Under the pieces are notes generated by a model. That model saw only the letters and a program-made list of their open reading frames with translations. It had not been told where the DNA came from and searched no databases. From positions 187,964 to 251,963 of the forward strand of contig CABFPE010000031.1 in assembly GCA_900660155.1 (NCBI GenBank): DNA of 64,000 nt, read 5' to 3'. Below, piece after piece: positions 1 to 11,957 of the stretch (position 1 is its first letter; the number at the start of each line of letters is the position of its first letter). The DNA comes from Hofstenia miamia. Taxonomy: Eukaryota; Xenacoelomorpha; Acoela; Hofsteniidae. Made by a program: the position numbers and the translations under genes.

Positions 1-17
1 TATATATATATATATAT
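1..17. repeat. TA microsatellite at the window edge
   Basis: The first 17 bases are a pure TA run, so a longer TA tract probably continues to the left of the window. Confidence 0.8.
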
Positions 18-404
18 TTAATATTACCAGTATATTAAAACTTTTAAATATATAAATAGCTTATGCAATTGACCTTTCTACCTAGAGCATAAATTAAGAG
101 TATTTTAATTTTATAGTTATGATTTTTGCATTGCAAAGAAATAAATGCACCTTAATCCGAATGTGCACATTTTGTAAGTCAGTTTTTATAAGAAAAAATC
201 TGTAAATATAGCTTGTTTTTATGAAAGTATTGACGACAACATTTTGTGAGCTAATCAACCATAAAATTTTAACTGCACTATTAATAGAATATTCTTCTTA
301 AGAAATTTCGTAATTTTTCAAAAGAAATGTTCCAAGTTTTCACACAGCAAGCATGCACACAATACACAGCCTACTTTTAAATAAAATACCGATCAATGTT
401 TTAG

Positions 405-476
405 TCAAGATACCGCGGTATCGGTATTTTTCGGAATAGTCAAAATACTGCGGTATCGGTATACCGCCGGCCCTTA
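405..476. mobile_element. hAT-like element end with iterated CGGTATCGGTAT
   Basis: Two copies of a motif close to GCGGTATCGGTAT lie about 40 bp apart and run into a G+C-rich end (ACCGCCGGCCCTTAG). Subterminal motif arrays next to a short G+C-rich terminus are typical of non-autonomous hAT elements. I could not find the opposite end, so this is either a truncated copy or the partner has decayed. Confidence 0.35.
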
Positions 477-1216
477 GACAATACTGAACCTTAAACCATA
501 TGTCAAATGCTAGAACAGATTACTACTTGAACTTTCAACTCATAAAACTTTGTAAAAAAATCTATTTCGCAAGACTGATATTCTCGCGAATTGCCTTCCA
601 CTCATGAATTGCATCAAAATTCAAGAGTTGCAGTATATATATTGAAAGAATTTCGGTTCAAATACCCATGGGCTATTACAAGGTTGGGCTTTTGGGGAGG
701 GTTTCTTCCCATTGAAAGCAAATATTTGATAAAGTCCCTCAAAGAATGAATGCATTTTGTATTTCAGTCTCTCCAAATCTTAAAAGCTGTACTAGCCCCT
801 AAAAAAATTGCAACATAACTACTCTCTTTAAACAACTGTTGATATTTTTCGATTTTTGCAGGTGCTAAAATTTACAAAAATTTAAGGGAAAAATTTAATG
901 CGAAATACCAAAGTTACCAAAGTTAATTTTAAAGAATACGTAGCAATTCCTAGCTAAGAAAAAAGCAGCTTTATTGATTAATGTGCAAGTAAAATTGCAA
1001 GAGCATTTTTACTCTTCAAAAAGGGTCATGATTTTTTTAACCCAACCAAAATGAGTTTTATAAAAACCAAATCCAACCAAACCACTGCATAAAATTTTTC
1101 CCAGCCAAACCATTGTGGTTGCATTCTAACAATACCTATATTCGTAAAACATTTCGAATCGATTATGTGCGTGAAATTTGAAGTTAATACAAAAAATTGA
1201 ATAATCACTGACTTAC

Positions 1217-1507
1217 CGCCGTTTGATAAAATAATGGCCTTAATAAGAACAAACTCTTCTTTGCTGATGCCAATGTCACGGAATTTTTTGGACAGAAAGC
1301 ATGCGCCCTGATTTAACTCGTCGTTGAGAGTTTGTGGTGGGTTGGAGTTATCGATGCAAATGCGATTTAGATCAACACTGTGATCCTCTGAATAGATCAA
1401 GCGATCTTCACATTTAATTGAACGAAACGCTAGTGATACGACAAGAAGTTCCATCCAAGAGTTTTGGAGTAAGGACATCTGATCACCAAGGGATAAGTCA
1501 CTGAATC
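1217..1507 (-). CDS. ERR: ERR exon 4: middle of the ligand-binding domain
   Basis: This 291-bp exon is preceded by AATGTTTAG on the minus strand and followed by GTAAGTCAG. Both junctions are phase 1: the exon completes a Gly codon with GA and ends with one G. It supplies about residues 266-361 of the model. It opens with FSDLSLGDQMSLLQNSWMEL, which matches the nuclear-receptor ligand-binding-domain signature spanning helices 3 to 5 (compare GFSSLSLSDQMSVLQ in vertebrate ERR). It continues through the helix 6-9 region, ending in SKEEFVLIKAIILSNGG, which aligns with the vertebrate ERR stretch REEYVLLKALALANSD. The open frame continues past the donor to about 1026 but loses all similarity there, so I end the exon at 1217. 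The domain is incomplete in the window because helices 10-12 are encoded further left. Confidence 0.93.
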
Positions 1508-2023
1508 CTAAACATTAAAATTCCTAATTGAAATAAACCTTACTTGATGCTCAAAATTGAATTAGGCAAGCATGGTTATCTTAAACCCCAGATGACAATT
1601 AGTGCCCATTGGACCCCAAACTAAATTCTTCAGCGTCTTGCCAATTAACTAATATAATGAATTTTAACATAATTATAATCTTAACATATAGTTTTAAGAA
1701 ATGTTCAAAAAATTGAAATTTGAAAGATGTTTTTGCAGTATAAATAGTTAGTTGAATTTTCTTAATTGTCATTTAAGGGTTAAATCATTGGAATATTCAC
1801 TTTTTAAAGCTAGAAAACTTATTCAACATCTTCGTGTTATTAATTTTTGAAACGTCAACGAAACAAAATAAAGTCCGAATTAACTCTATCTTGGCCGACA
1901 ATTTTTTCACTTTTGAAACACCCCACATAAAATCAATTCTAAACTTGGCAGTATTATAGCTTAAGTATTACTGAATAAATAAAAAAACTTGATATTCTAG
2001 TTCTCTGATGTCATAATAAGCGC

Positions 2024-2031
2024 TGACGTCA
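2024..2031. promoter_or_regulatory. full CRE palindrome TGACGTCA
   Basis: This is an exact palindromic cAMP-response-element sequence inside an ERR intron. A short sequence is weak evidence on its own. It is listed because three other exact copies occur in the window, one of them in the likely ERR promoter. Confidence 0.3.
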
Positions 2032-2668
2032 ACAAAATAACTGCAATAGCAAAATGTGCCTCAAGATCACAACAACGCAAATATTTGGCAGATGTGGTGG
2101 CGAATCATATACTGACCATATTTATGCCATCCTGAATTGAAAGTCTGAAGTCCTGAAGTGAATTTATCGATTTAGACATCAATAAAAATACTAACTTTTT
2201 TGGAAAAATATAAATATGAATACAAAAAATAATATAACTATGATTCATATTTTTAGACAATTTTCTTGCAAATGATATCTTAGGAAAATTCAAAATATCA
2301 GGGTTAAATATTTCAATTTAGAGATAGTATTATTTCTCAAAGGGTTCTTTCCTTCAGCTTGCCTAGTCAGAAACTCTGTTAATTAGCATGTTTGGGCTTC
2401 GACATCGTTAAGATGTTGCTGCGTAGCACGAAAAACGAGTAAAATTGGATTTCCAAATTTTGTGTGTTGATATTAGAATCAAATCCATAAGAAACCTAGG
2501 AAATTGAATTTTGCTTAAAAATATGCCCGCACTAAATTTTCTGTGTTGACAGCGGGATACTGTTTGATAGTGTAGATGAATCAAAGTTCAACAAAAACGA
2601 TCTCAGTTGTTGATAATTTAAAAGCATTATTTAATTGCTTACTTTGGCGAAAACATTTAATATTTATC

Positions 2669-2739
2669 TTACGTAATAAAATAGCAGCACGTGATTGGTT
2701 GCCGATAAAGGATTGTCGTAGGGGATTTCACTGACGTCA
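2669..2739. promoter_or_regulatory. cluster of palindromic transcription-factor sites
   Basis: Within 71 bp lie TTACGTAA (2669-2676, a C/EBP- or PAR-bZIP-like palindrome), CACGTG (2688-2693, canonical E-box) next to ATTGG (2694-2698, reverse CCAAT), and TGACGTCA (2732-2739, full CRE). The spacing is compact and the local CpG density exceeds the surroundings. That fits an intronic enhancer or an internal promoter of ERR, but function is inferred only. Confidence 0.35.
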
Positions 2740-3781
2740 ACGTTAGACGGCATGTGTCGGATCCAATGTGCGATAAATTTCAGCTGCACGGATTTACAGA
2801 CATCAATTACGAGTTACACCTTCAGATGACATCAATCGTCAAAAAATTGTAAATATTTATACATGCATGTACGTCTTTACAAACACGTCAAATATTTCAA
2901 CACAGTTTGCTTACGTAAATCGAAAATTCGTCACTAAAGACATTTGTAGAAGTCTGAAATGTTAGAATTAAAACGTCTCCTCTTAAAACTGCCACTCTCT
3001 TTGTCATAATATTTATCTGGTGATCTGGGCGTGACTGATCACGAATCCTTTAATAACTGAATTGACGTCTGAATTCGTTTATAGCACGGTGAAAATTAGT
3101 TACAAAACAAACGCATTAAAGTGGGTAATGACGGAATAATAAAACATTACGATGAAATCCTATAAATAGTTAATAACCTGATCTATTCAAAAACATTAAT
3201 TAAATAGATTTCCTGAGAAAACCAGTCCACACACCCTACAATTCTAATCCGCTTAATTCAGACCAAATAAGGGTTGCAATTGCTCATTTACATTTAAGAC
3301 TTTCGCTTTCAAAAATATTATATAATTTCAAAAAGAAATCTGATATATATATTTAAGTGCGTGGATAGCATATTCATTAGAGCTGACTGCTGATTTACTA
3401 AAAATTTGATCCTGACAGAGTATTGCTTCCAAATCTCGACCTCATTCGAAAAACAAGAAGTAATGTGAAACATGAAAAATATTTGGAGGTGAGATTTCAA
3501 AATCTGATTAACTGAATAATTTTGCTATTACTAAATACTAAAAGTTATCGCAATGGAGAAAATCACTAAACCCAGAAATGTTTACAGAAATCTCACAATC
3601 ACAAATGTCTGAAAAAAGTTTGTTTTTTGAAGTGATAAATGAATTGTTTTTTCGTGGTTCTCTACGACAATATGTTTGGAATACTTCCTGCCAGATCCAG
3701 AAAAGTCTAGACCAGACCAGAATTTAGAGGGCTCCAGAAGAGTATCCGTGTCGCTAAGCCTAATAATAGGTTTAGGAGTAA

Positions 3782-4086
3782 GGGAAGTGATCCAAATTCA
3801 ATACGTTAACAACACCGTTAACAAATGGTGTTTTACGTTAACATGACCGTACACCAAATCGTTAACTTACACTCAAAATAAATTCGCTAAAGATGAAGTT
3901 TACGTTAAAGGCGTGTTTTTTACGCAAACGTTATTACAAATAACTTTGACACATTTAGGTTCTGCAAATTTCTTCAAATATATCTATGCAAATAAATTTA
4001 TTAAGCGTATGCAGACATTCGAAACTAGAATTGTTGTTTACGGTTGCATTTTCACTTGTTAACGTATTGAATTTGGATCACTTCCC
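3782..4086. mobile_element. PIF/Harbinger-like MITE with perfect 31-bp inverted repeats
   Basis: This 305-bp element begins GGGAAGTGATCCAAATTCAA and ends with the exact reverse complement. The terminal inverted repeat is perfect over 31 bp. It is flanked by TAA on both sides (3779-3781 and 4087-4089), the 3-bp TWA-type target duplication of the PIF/Harbinger superfamily. Four GTTAAC hexamers (3805, 3817, 3837, 3861) lie in or near the left end and one (4058) at the right. It has no coding capacity. The identical termini suggest a recent insertion. Confidence 0.75.
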
Positions 4087-4335
4087 TAAATTGTTATCAA
4101 TGGAATAGCAGTTCCCATTAAACAATATAGTAAATTAATTTCTAAATTCTGTTCCCCAAAAACGTTATTCTCATTTAAATATTTAATGAAATTTCACATT
4201 GTAAGCAAAAGGTAGATGTTTTCTTGCACATACATATGTCCATTTGTTAAAAATGATAAGATGAGTCATACTTTTGTAGAAGCAGTTTGGGTAGGAAAGG
4301 TAGCACACTATCAAATTTTAAAAGGACATAAGAGG

Positions 4336-4703
4336 TTGTCAACGAGACGAAATTTCTAAGCTCGGCAGGCCTCGTTTAAATTTTAGGTAAGTTCGGCACG
4401 GCTCGGCTCGGCTCAAAACATAAAATCTATCAATGAGGATCGTTTCAACTCGATATTTTTTTAAAAATAATTTCTTCTCAGAATATTTTACAGAGCTCTT
4501 CCTATCATTAAATAACTATTTCCAAAATAAGATTATAAGAAAGCCATATTGAATGAAAAATAAGAAAAATTTGCTTAATCAAACTAACAAGCAGTACTAA
4601 AAATTTGCTTGCTTAAAAAAGGCTCGTTATATATCCAATACTCTGCTCAAGCTCAGCCCGAATCAGCTCGGTTTGTTAAAAGCTCGCCTCGGTGACAAGT
4701 CTG
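4336..4703. mobile_element. hAT-like MITE with GCTCGG arrays and 8-bp target duplication
   Basis: The exact 8-mer ATAAGAGG flanks the element (4328-4335 and 4704-4711). The left end reads TTGTCAACGAGACGA. The right end, reverse-complemented, reads CAGACTTGTCACCGAGGCGA. The two inverted repeats match well, except that the left lacks the first five bases. Both subterminal regions are packed with CTCGG/GCTCGG repeats (about 4360-4410 and 4620-4695), and the middle is A+T-rich and non-coding. The 8-bp duplication fits hAT. Confidence 0.7.
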
Positions 4704-5526
4704 ATAAGAGGTCTTATGTTAAATTGTTAAAATTTTCTCCGTGAATGTGACCCTCGATATGGATGACAGTCTTTTGTAATGGGTTTTTGCATTTATAAAT
4801 GACCTAAGTTCCCATCATTATAAATTGTCCACCTCACTTTATTGATTTATTAACTTGGGAGATGAAATATCCTAATCTGGTAAACAAACCAACATAGGCA
4901 AACTATTATTAAATTCTTCATTTAATAACAATTTATGATAAATCTGTGATTAAGTAATAAATAAATTTAATAGAATTTGAATTAAAAGGTATGGTAGAAC
5001 AATAAGAATCTATCACTTAGAAATGTCATCAATTAATCAGTTCTGCAAATAGCACTATTTCCACTCTAAAGTACATATATAACATTGGCGAAATTGGGAT
5101 TTTAAATGGTTTTTAATAGAAAAAAGACGGCATGAGACCACGCTTACTGCATAAATCACCCACCGACTGATTTTAAATGCGTAAATAGCCGACTTTGAAT
5201 TTCTTTAAACCAGATAATCACTAACAAAGAGCTAGTTGAAAAATTTAGTTACGGGTTTTAGTCATAGTGATTTCCTCGTGACTTTACACCAGGGTTTAAA
5301 TGCACTTGAAAAAATCAAATAACTCATATATATTGCTTTAGTTAATAGAAATTTGATAGTGTCGTAGCCTAATGTTTAATATTTGAATATTGTTATACTG
5401 AATAATTCTGCACGATAGCAGGTCTTTGCGATCGCCAATACTATTTTTGAGTTTGGTTTTGTGTGTGCTGCTGAGAATTTCAACCAACCTTCACTTGTGC
5501 TTAAAAATCTATTTTAACTTAGGATT

Positions 5527-5720
5527 CTGTGGGACCAGAATTTTATGCCCCTCTGATTTAAGTCTTTTGGATTTGGTCCCGGTTCTTTCCCAGGCCGATA
5601 CCATGAAATATTCCTGTACATGATACTACATAACTTAGATTTTGGTAATGTAGGATCTCAGTCCAACTGAAATGTTTAGTTCTACGGAATTAAATTAATG
5701 GTCCCGCTGAACCTCCCCAC
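5527..5720. repeat. patch of GGTCCC/GGGACC motifs, possible hAT-like remnant
   Basis: GGGACC at 5532, GGTCCC at about 5574 and again at about 5700 occur in otherwise A+T-rich DNA. The string TGTGGGACCAG is shared with the region near 60.17 kb. No clear inverted termini or target duplication were found, so the call is weak. Confidence 0.2.
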
Positions 5721-6311
5721 TGTCACCATCATTTTGAAATGGATATGGTCTTCAAGCTTTTAAAGTAATTTCTTAAAATCAAATACATTGGGGTTGTCAA
5801 TATTTTTGTACTATATTAAGTCATATTTTATAAATCTTCAGAACACCCATTTTTCAATATATAGTTCAAGCCGGTCACAAGGCCATAGATAATTAAATCG
5901 GTGTTTGAGTACAATTATTGCTCACTTTGAATAAGAATGAGTCTGTCATCACATTACCTGAGCGTTATGGTTATCGGTGATCGCTGCAAGCGTATTTTTG
6001 TGATCATGATATTTGCATGTACCTTGGTGTAGACTAAAGAGTCTGTTCGGAAAACTGTTATAGGTTTTGATAATTAAATGTGTGGAAATTTCCAAATATT
6101 TTTTGATAAAATAGAAAAAGGCAATTAAAGTGTGATTTAAATTAAAATGCTGCAAAAGAATATAATCAGCAGTTGTAAACTAGATAGAAAACCGACACTG
6201 CAAAGCGGAGGCATGATATAGCAGAAAGAAACCGCCGTTTGCTCAGATCAATACTCACTAATACAATCCAACGAAATCGCGGAATTATACGGACCGATGA
6301 TAATTCCTCTC

Positions 6312-6319
6312 TGACGTCA
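6312..6319. promoter_or_regulatory. full CRE palindrome TGACGTCA
   Basis: An exact TGACGTCA lies in a patch at about 6185-6330 that has more CpG than its surroundings. It may mark an intronic regulatory element. This is inference from motif and local composition only. Confidence 0.3.
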
Positions 6320-7919
6320 CGCCATGTCACTCAATTTGGACACAACTATAAACACATGCCCATTCGATGAGTTCTTTGTGATACATGAGCAGGCAGGCTA
6401 GCAAACGGCATACTGTCCATGCTCGAAATATCTTTACAATTATATAGTATAGAAATAGAATAGATAACTTCCTACAAATGACTTCCGCTTCAACAAATAC
6501 AATCTTGCATTTGCAAAATGAATGCAAAACTTGGTAATTTGTAGACAGAATAAACAACACTTTAATACTTCATGCATGAAGTGAACATTAATAGGATCCC
6601 AAAATAAATTCTATAGACTGTAGACGTGTATGGGGTTGAATTTTGACTTCACTTTATCCAATTTGATTAAAACATTTTATTAAAAAATCTATCAGTGTTC
6701 AAAATTTAACTCCTAAAATAGTTATAAAAGAATATTTTTCATTTGGAAGTTATACAAAATATATCACATTTCGCAAAAAGTGTAATAATTTATGAGGTTC
6801 TCCATTAAATAATTTTAAGGTATTTATTGATACAACTTTTATTTAAAAGGAACAGAAAATTTTTGAAAAAATATGTATTTTATCACAAAATTCAAATAAA
6901 ATATACACAATTTCCTATAATGTTTAGATGGCTTTTGAAAGGGGGAAGGGGCGATCGGCCGTCCCCTAAAACAGCTTAGTATTACACAAACGCCGAATTA
7001 TATGAATGTTTCGCATGCATGTTTTTATTAGGTATCGTTCTTGTTATTTTGTTCATTTTCGCTTTGTATTCGTAAGAACAAAAACCGTTAATAACATTTT
7101 AAATCATGAATATACAAAAAGTAAAGTATGTTCTTCGGAAATTGTATATAATTCAGCATAGTCTGTAAACAAGAAACATACTATAAAAGATATGAAACAT
7201 TTTGGCCTATTCGAAGCTTCTCTTATAAAATGAATTCCCCGGCATACTAATCTCAAATCTATCATAAATCACTATAAAGATTTAAGCGTCAATTTACTCT
7301 GAAATTCCATAAGCTGCACGACTTAAAAATTTCCAGTTAACCACTAAAACGTTCAAGAAGGCTTTGATTCAGAGCGTTGTGCCCACCCCACTTTTAATCT
7401 GGCTGTTAATAATTAAAGAGATATCCAACAAAATAATCAATAAATTTACCACCTTACCCAGATATCTTACAATTCGCTGTGTACCTAATTAAGAAATCTA
7501 AATTTTTAATGTCCCACGTTTTCATTCATTTATTTGTTAGGGAATAGTCGGAATTCCTAAATTAAAAATCCGTTTTCTTCACTATCAATCAATAAACAGC
7601 AATAAAATTTGGAGAGGAAGTCAAATGTGGAATTCATTTAATGAAAACGACCGGGTTGGATTAGGCACTAGCGTCAGAAAATGAGAAATCTCATTCTAAT
7701 ATAATATTTAAGCACATTTAAAGATTAAGAAGGGGATTAAGATATGGAAGAACATTTTACATGTATTTTAATAGATTTATTATTTCCCCCATGCCGGTGA
7801 TAGTCATATTGTACAATTTTATCGCAAATATTAGGTAAATTCCAAGAATTCTTCACCCTCAACCTAGGTTAATCACAATGCATTCATATGATTTAATTGC
7901 TAATCATAGCAAAAAAATT

Positions 7920-7923
<4 letters not shown>

Positions 7924-7970
<47 letters not shown>
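7924..7970. repeat. TA microsatellite
   Basis: A pure TA run of 47 bp. Confidence 0.95.
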
Positions 7971-7973
<3 letters not shown>

Positions 7974-8657
7974 TAATCTGAGGGCGCATGGGGGAAATCC
8001 GTTTCAGGTTTTCAAATTTGATTTTTTCAGTTAAGAAATAACATTTACAAAAAATCTTGAAATATTAAAAAATATGGTAAAATGTATTTTAAGGGTAATT
8101 TTTTGGCAAAATTATTAGTTTCTGGAATGCTTCACACCACAGATGTCTTCGCAATTCATGAGAGATAAATTGAAAATTAGGTTAATTAAATTTTCAAACG
8201 TTGCACATAATTGATATTTTAGAATGAAATTAGTCAATTGCCAACAGTGAAGGATACTACAAAATAGCAATATATTAAAATCATGCTGGTTAAATTGAAA
8301 TTCAACAGTAGCCTCATGGACAATATGAACATCTGAAAAACACTAACGATTTTACACTTGGTGATTCCATAGACATCAAAGACGTTTCAATATCAAACAC
8401 AAAAAAATCATCAATTAAAAATGATTACGTAACCAATAATTTTTAGGTTTGGCAGCTCATTACAAAACTGAAAATTAATTTTTTATTTCACCTCATTAAA
8501 CAGCAAGTATAAAGTTAGATTGCGACTTTCCAACGAATAGTGTACTACAATATATTCAAAACTTCAAAATACAATATTTTAGGCGGAAGCTCAACTCAAT
8601 TTCGTTATGCGCTAAGCCAATATACCTCAAATACAATAAAAGAAAATACCAAATATT

Positions 8658-8659
<2 letters not shown>

Positions 8660-8703
<44 letters not shown>
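8660..8703. repeat. TA microsatellite just upstream of the tRNA gene
   Basis: A pure TA run of about 44 bp ending about 60 bp before the tRNA-Ser gene. Confidence 0.95.
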
Positions 8704-8707
<4 letters not shown>

Positions 8708-8762
8708 ATATTATATTTAATATGAATCATTGTAAGTATGTTCATAAATATATAAATTTCGT

Positions 8763-8844
8763 GCAGTCATGGCCGAGTGGTTAAGGCGTTAGACTCGAAA
8801 TCTAATCCCCTCTGGGGTCGCAGGTTCGAATCCTGCTGACTGCG
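8763..8844 (+). tRNA. tRNA-Ser(CGA)
   Basis: This 82-bp gene folds as a class II tRNA. The acceptor stem is GCAGTCA paired with TGACTGC (8763-8769 with 8837-8843), followed by discriminator G at 8844. The D arm contains TGGCCGAGTGG (A box). The anticodon stem is TTAGA/TCTAA around loop CTCGAAA, giving anticodon CGA for UCG serine codons. A long variable arm (CCCCTCTGGGG) is characteristic of serine. The T arm is GCAGG-TTCGAAT-CCTGC, containing the B box. There is no intron and no encoded CCA. A T-run at 8847-8852 would serve as the RNA polymerase III terminator. The gene lies inside an ERR intron on the opposite strand, between two TA microsatellites. No mispairs are seen, so it looks functional. 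Confidence 0.96.
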
Positions 8845-8846
8845 AA

Positions 8847-8852
8847 TTTTTT
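8847..8852 (+). terminator. Pol III terminator of the tRNA-Ser gene
   Basis: A run of six T residues starts three bases after the mature tRNA end, as expected for RNA polymerase III termination. Confidence 0.8.
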
Positions 8853-8918
8853 ATTTATTGAAATTATAAATTTCATTATTGAATTGTTAAAAAACAATTT
8901 TCAAGCATCTGTATAATT

Positions 8919-8936
8919 ATATATATATATATATAT
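8919..8936. repeat. short TA microsatellite downstream of the tRNA gene
   Basis: An 18-bp TA run. Confidence 0.9.
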
Positions 8937-11678
8937 TCGGTTCAATTCTGGTGAAATTACAAATGAAAATTTACAATAGGCCCAGTTCAGATTATCTGAA
9001 ACGGCTCCTTTGAAAACCAAATCAGAAAACCATTGCTTCCGCTGCTAAATATAAAACCTAGTTAAGTCACTTTGTAAAAAGAAGAAATCTACAAAAACAG
9101 TACGTTAGATGCTTATTTCATTGACAACATTTGGCATTAATGTTGAAAGTATTTCAAATATATTGCAACAAAATAATTCGCCAATGCGTGTATTGCAAAA
9201 GACTAATTTCAAATATTGGAAGAGCAATTATTGTAAGCACCAATTATTGTAAGCACCTAAGATTTAAAAATTTACTATTATGGAATTTTTTGAAGAATGT
9301 CTTAATTATGAGATGGTGGATTTAATTGACAGTTGACTTTTATAAGAAGTTTGAGATCCTGGAGAACTTTTACGTTAATTACCGTTAAATTCAGCGATTG
9401 TTATTATTGCTTTTACAAATATTTTTTGTGATCGCAAATATTAAAAAATATTGGAATATAATTTTTATCTGAAACCAAAATAGTTTCTCTAAATAACCGC
9501 ACAAATCAAAAATAAAAATTACTCAATCAGAACACACGGAATCAATAGCTCCCACGCTTTGTAAATTTAAAAACAGTATTAAAGCCTGATAAAATAGTGC
9601 CTTTAAAACCCACATGGTTTTAATAGGCCCTTTCAAAAAAATCTAAATTTAAAATTACGCATCTTCAATGTAAATATTATGTTAAACAATAACTTTTTAT
9701 TAGTTTTAATAAGTTAAAAAATTTCTGCTTTCTCTTGAAGTGCACTTTTTGCAAGATGAGGATTAGATTTCGTTCAAATTGCAAATAAATAATCGTTGTA
9801 TAATAAATTTAGGAAAGAAATTGAGCTTGCAATGAAAATGCCATTAAACATTCTAAAAATATAATTCGAAAATTTGAATAATTTTTATGCCTACATGTTT
9901 AAAATCACTAGTAAAAGCATATGCTTTTATCATTTTTTCACTCCTCAAAGTCAAACTCCCTACCTAAAATATACAATTTTTATGTAAAAAATAATAGTTA
10001 AATTTAATCTTCTAGAAATGCAGCAACATTTTATTGTGTATTACTTCCTGAACACAGCAGTAATCGAATACAAATCTGGAAATTGGAATTAAATCCATTT
10101 AATGAGGCCAGTGTAAATTAAAAGCATTTTGTCTCGAGATGACAAAAAACAATGGACAATAAAATTGAATCAATGCAATAAGCGACATATTACGGTTTAA
10201 TGCACCAAAGAAAAGGACGTTGTAAAATCCAACTTTGAGGATGCCTTGCAAATTTAGAATACACACAGATCTAAAGAAGCACAATGAAATCCACGAATGG
10301 GTAATGATGCAGATAGTAAAAGCCATTTCGAGCACTACGGCTATTTGATTTTTTTATAATGGAATTATTAACAAATCTATTTGATGGAGAAAAAGAAAAT
10401 TTCAATAATAGAATCGCGTTTTGCTTTAACCTTACTTGACCTGGGCATTTTTGGACTCGTGAGGCCTGGGGAGAGCATTTCCTCCCTCATATTTAACTAT
10501 GGATTGGATCATGATATTACAAAAAAACTTTGCAGAAATAATTTACATAATAGTAATATCAAATTGCAATGTTCAGAAATGTGATGTCATCAATACTTTG
10601 ATGACGTAATCAAATCTAAAAATTTGGGGATTTTTTGAATACAATGTTGGGATTAACGATTGGAAATGCTTGGAATTTATTTTAATTCATTCCTAAGTTA
10701 TTAAAAAAATTTTTTTCCTAATTTGACATACTTTTTTCGCTAACATCAAACCTCTATATGACGACAGAATTCCAAAATTATAATCAAATGAACATTTATA
10801 TTTGGGATTGTCAAACACCTTTTGGAGCCAACATTAGGAACTTGGTAACCATTAAAAGAAAGTAGGCGAACATTTTGTTCATGATCTATATACAAAAGAT
10901 ATTGAAATAAATGTCTTTCAATTTTTCTCAAACACTATCGATAGAAACCTCCAAATCTACTAAATTCCTCTGCTGATGACAATTAAATACTAATAAAATA
11001 TGTGCCATTTCAGCTCCATTAACACAATGCAAGCTGCTACACGTTGAGAGACTGGATAATTTTGATTGATTTTAGTTTGCAAAGATTTTCCGAGTGGCAC
11101 TTGTCGTATATTCACTTAATAGAAAACTACAAATAAAGATAACAATGCTATAGAAGTCCAAAAGATTTGGCAATTAAGGTTAAAAGCAACAATATTTGAA
11201 CTTTTCTTTTGAACAAAAGAAACGTAAATTAGTATTTCATTTTTTTAAACCGAAACCCTAACCTGCTTGTAATATTTTAGTCACAAACAAGTTTTGTTCA
11301 TATTTTCAAACACTTTCACAGGATATTAGGAAATTTAGGATTCCTGGGATTTGGACACATCTATGGTATTCTTGTTTCAAGTATATGAAAACATTCATTT
11401 TTTTTCAATGGAAAACGAGTTTTTGCAAAAATTCTAATTCCTCTGATACCTAGCGTTCTGATAATGGAGCGGGTCTAAAGCCCATGGCAGTAACAACTAG
11501 TCTCACATCCATGCGTAAACTAAGGATGAAAGTAAAAGAGCAGACAATTCTCTATCCAGTTGTGCTGTCAGATTTTAGATATCTTTATTATTTAGTCAGT
11601 TATGACCGGTTAAAAACTTATACATGTAATCATACATTGTAAATTATTTAGGGTTAAAAATGCATAAAGATAACTTAC

Positions 11679-11957
11679 CAGGAAATTGCTTTGCCCAACT
11701 GATGGTTTCCAATAAGCTTTGATCTGCCAGAGCGCCAACAACCGCAATGGCGTTTTCCTCAGTGGAGCCATTTAGGTTACCTAGACCCAGATAGAAGGCA
11801 GTCGGCTCAATGGCTAAGAGTTTCTGTATGAGATTGGCACGTAAACCCTGTAGTTGGCTGGGTGTTGAGATTTGTGACACAAGCGGATCTAGTGGTGATA
11901 TGACTGGTGCTCGTTTGTATTTCTGACGGCCGCCACGCACGCGGTCTGGTCTGACAC
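11679..11957 (-). CDS. ERR: ERR exon 3: C-terminal extension of the DBD, hinge and helices 1-3 of the LBD
   Basis: This 279-bp exon lies between acceptor CGTATCTTAG and donor GTAAGTTA and is phase 1 at both ends. It begins by completing Gly172 and continues VRPDRVRGGRQKYKR, the C-terminal extension after the second zinc finger (vertebrate ERR: GVRLDRVRGGRQKYKR). The RGGR part reads the bases upstream of the AGGTCA half-site. A hinge of about 25 residues follows. Then come NLIQKLLAIEP, resembling helix 1 of ERR (LVSHLLVVEP), and ETISWAKQFPG, which matches the helix 3 motif TISWAKSIPG. The open frame extends upstream to about 12156, but the extra residues are intronic. The next exon continues the protein exactly in phase (FPG then GFSDLSL). 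Confidence 0.94.

Larger units (their letters stand above)
1..1216 (-). other. start of the fourth coding intron of the ERR gene (partial)
   Basis: The exon ending at 1217 is followed on the minus strand by a GTAAGT donor. I read the rest of this stretch on the minus strand for the missing C-terminal ligand-binding-domain exon (helices 10-12, AF-2) and found nothing resembling it. The last exon or exons should therefore lie beyond base 1. The stretch otherwise holds one hAT-like end at about 405-476 and A+T-rich unique-looking sequence. Confidence 0.8.
1508..11678 (-). other. ERR coding intron 3 (10.2 kb)
   Basis: The intron is bounded by GTAAGTTA at 11678 and TTTAG ending at 1508. It contains a PIF/Harbinger-like element (3782-4086), a hAT-like element (4336-4703), two long TA microsatellites and a tRNA-Ser gene. 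It also holds a weak GGTCCC-motif patch at 5527-5720 and possible enhancer sites near 2.0, 2.7 and 6.3 kb. No other coding exon is recognisable. The rest is A+T-rich sequence in which I see nothing definite. Confidence 0.85.
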
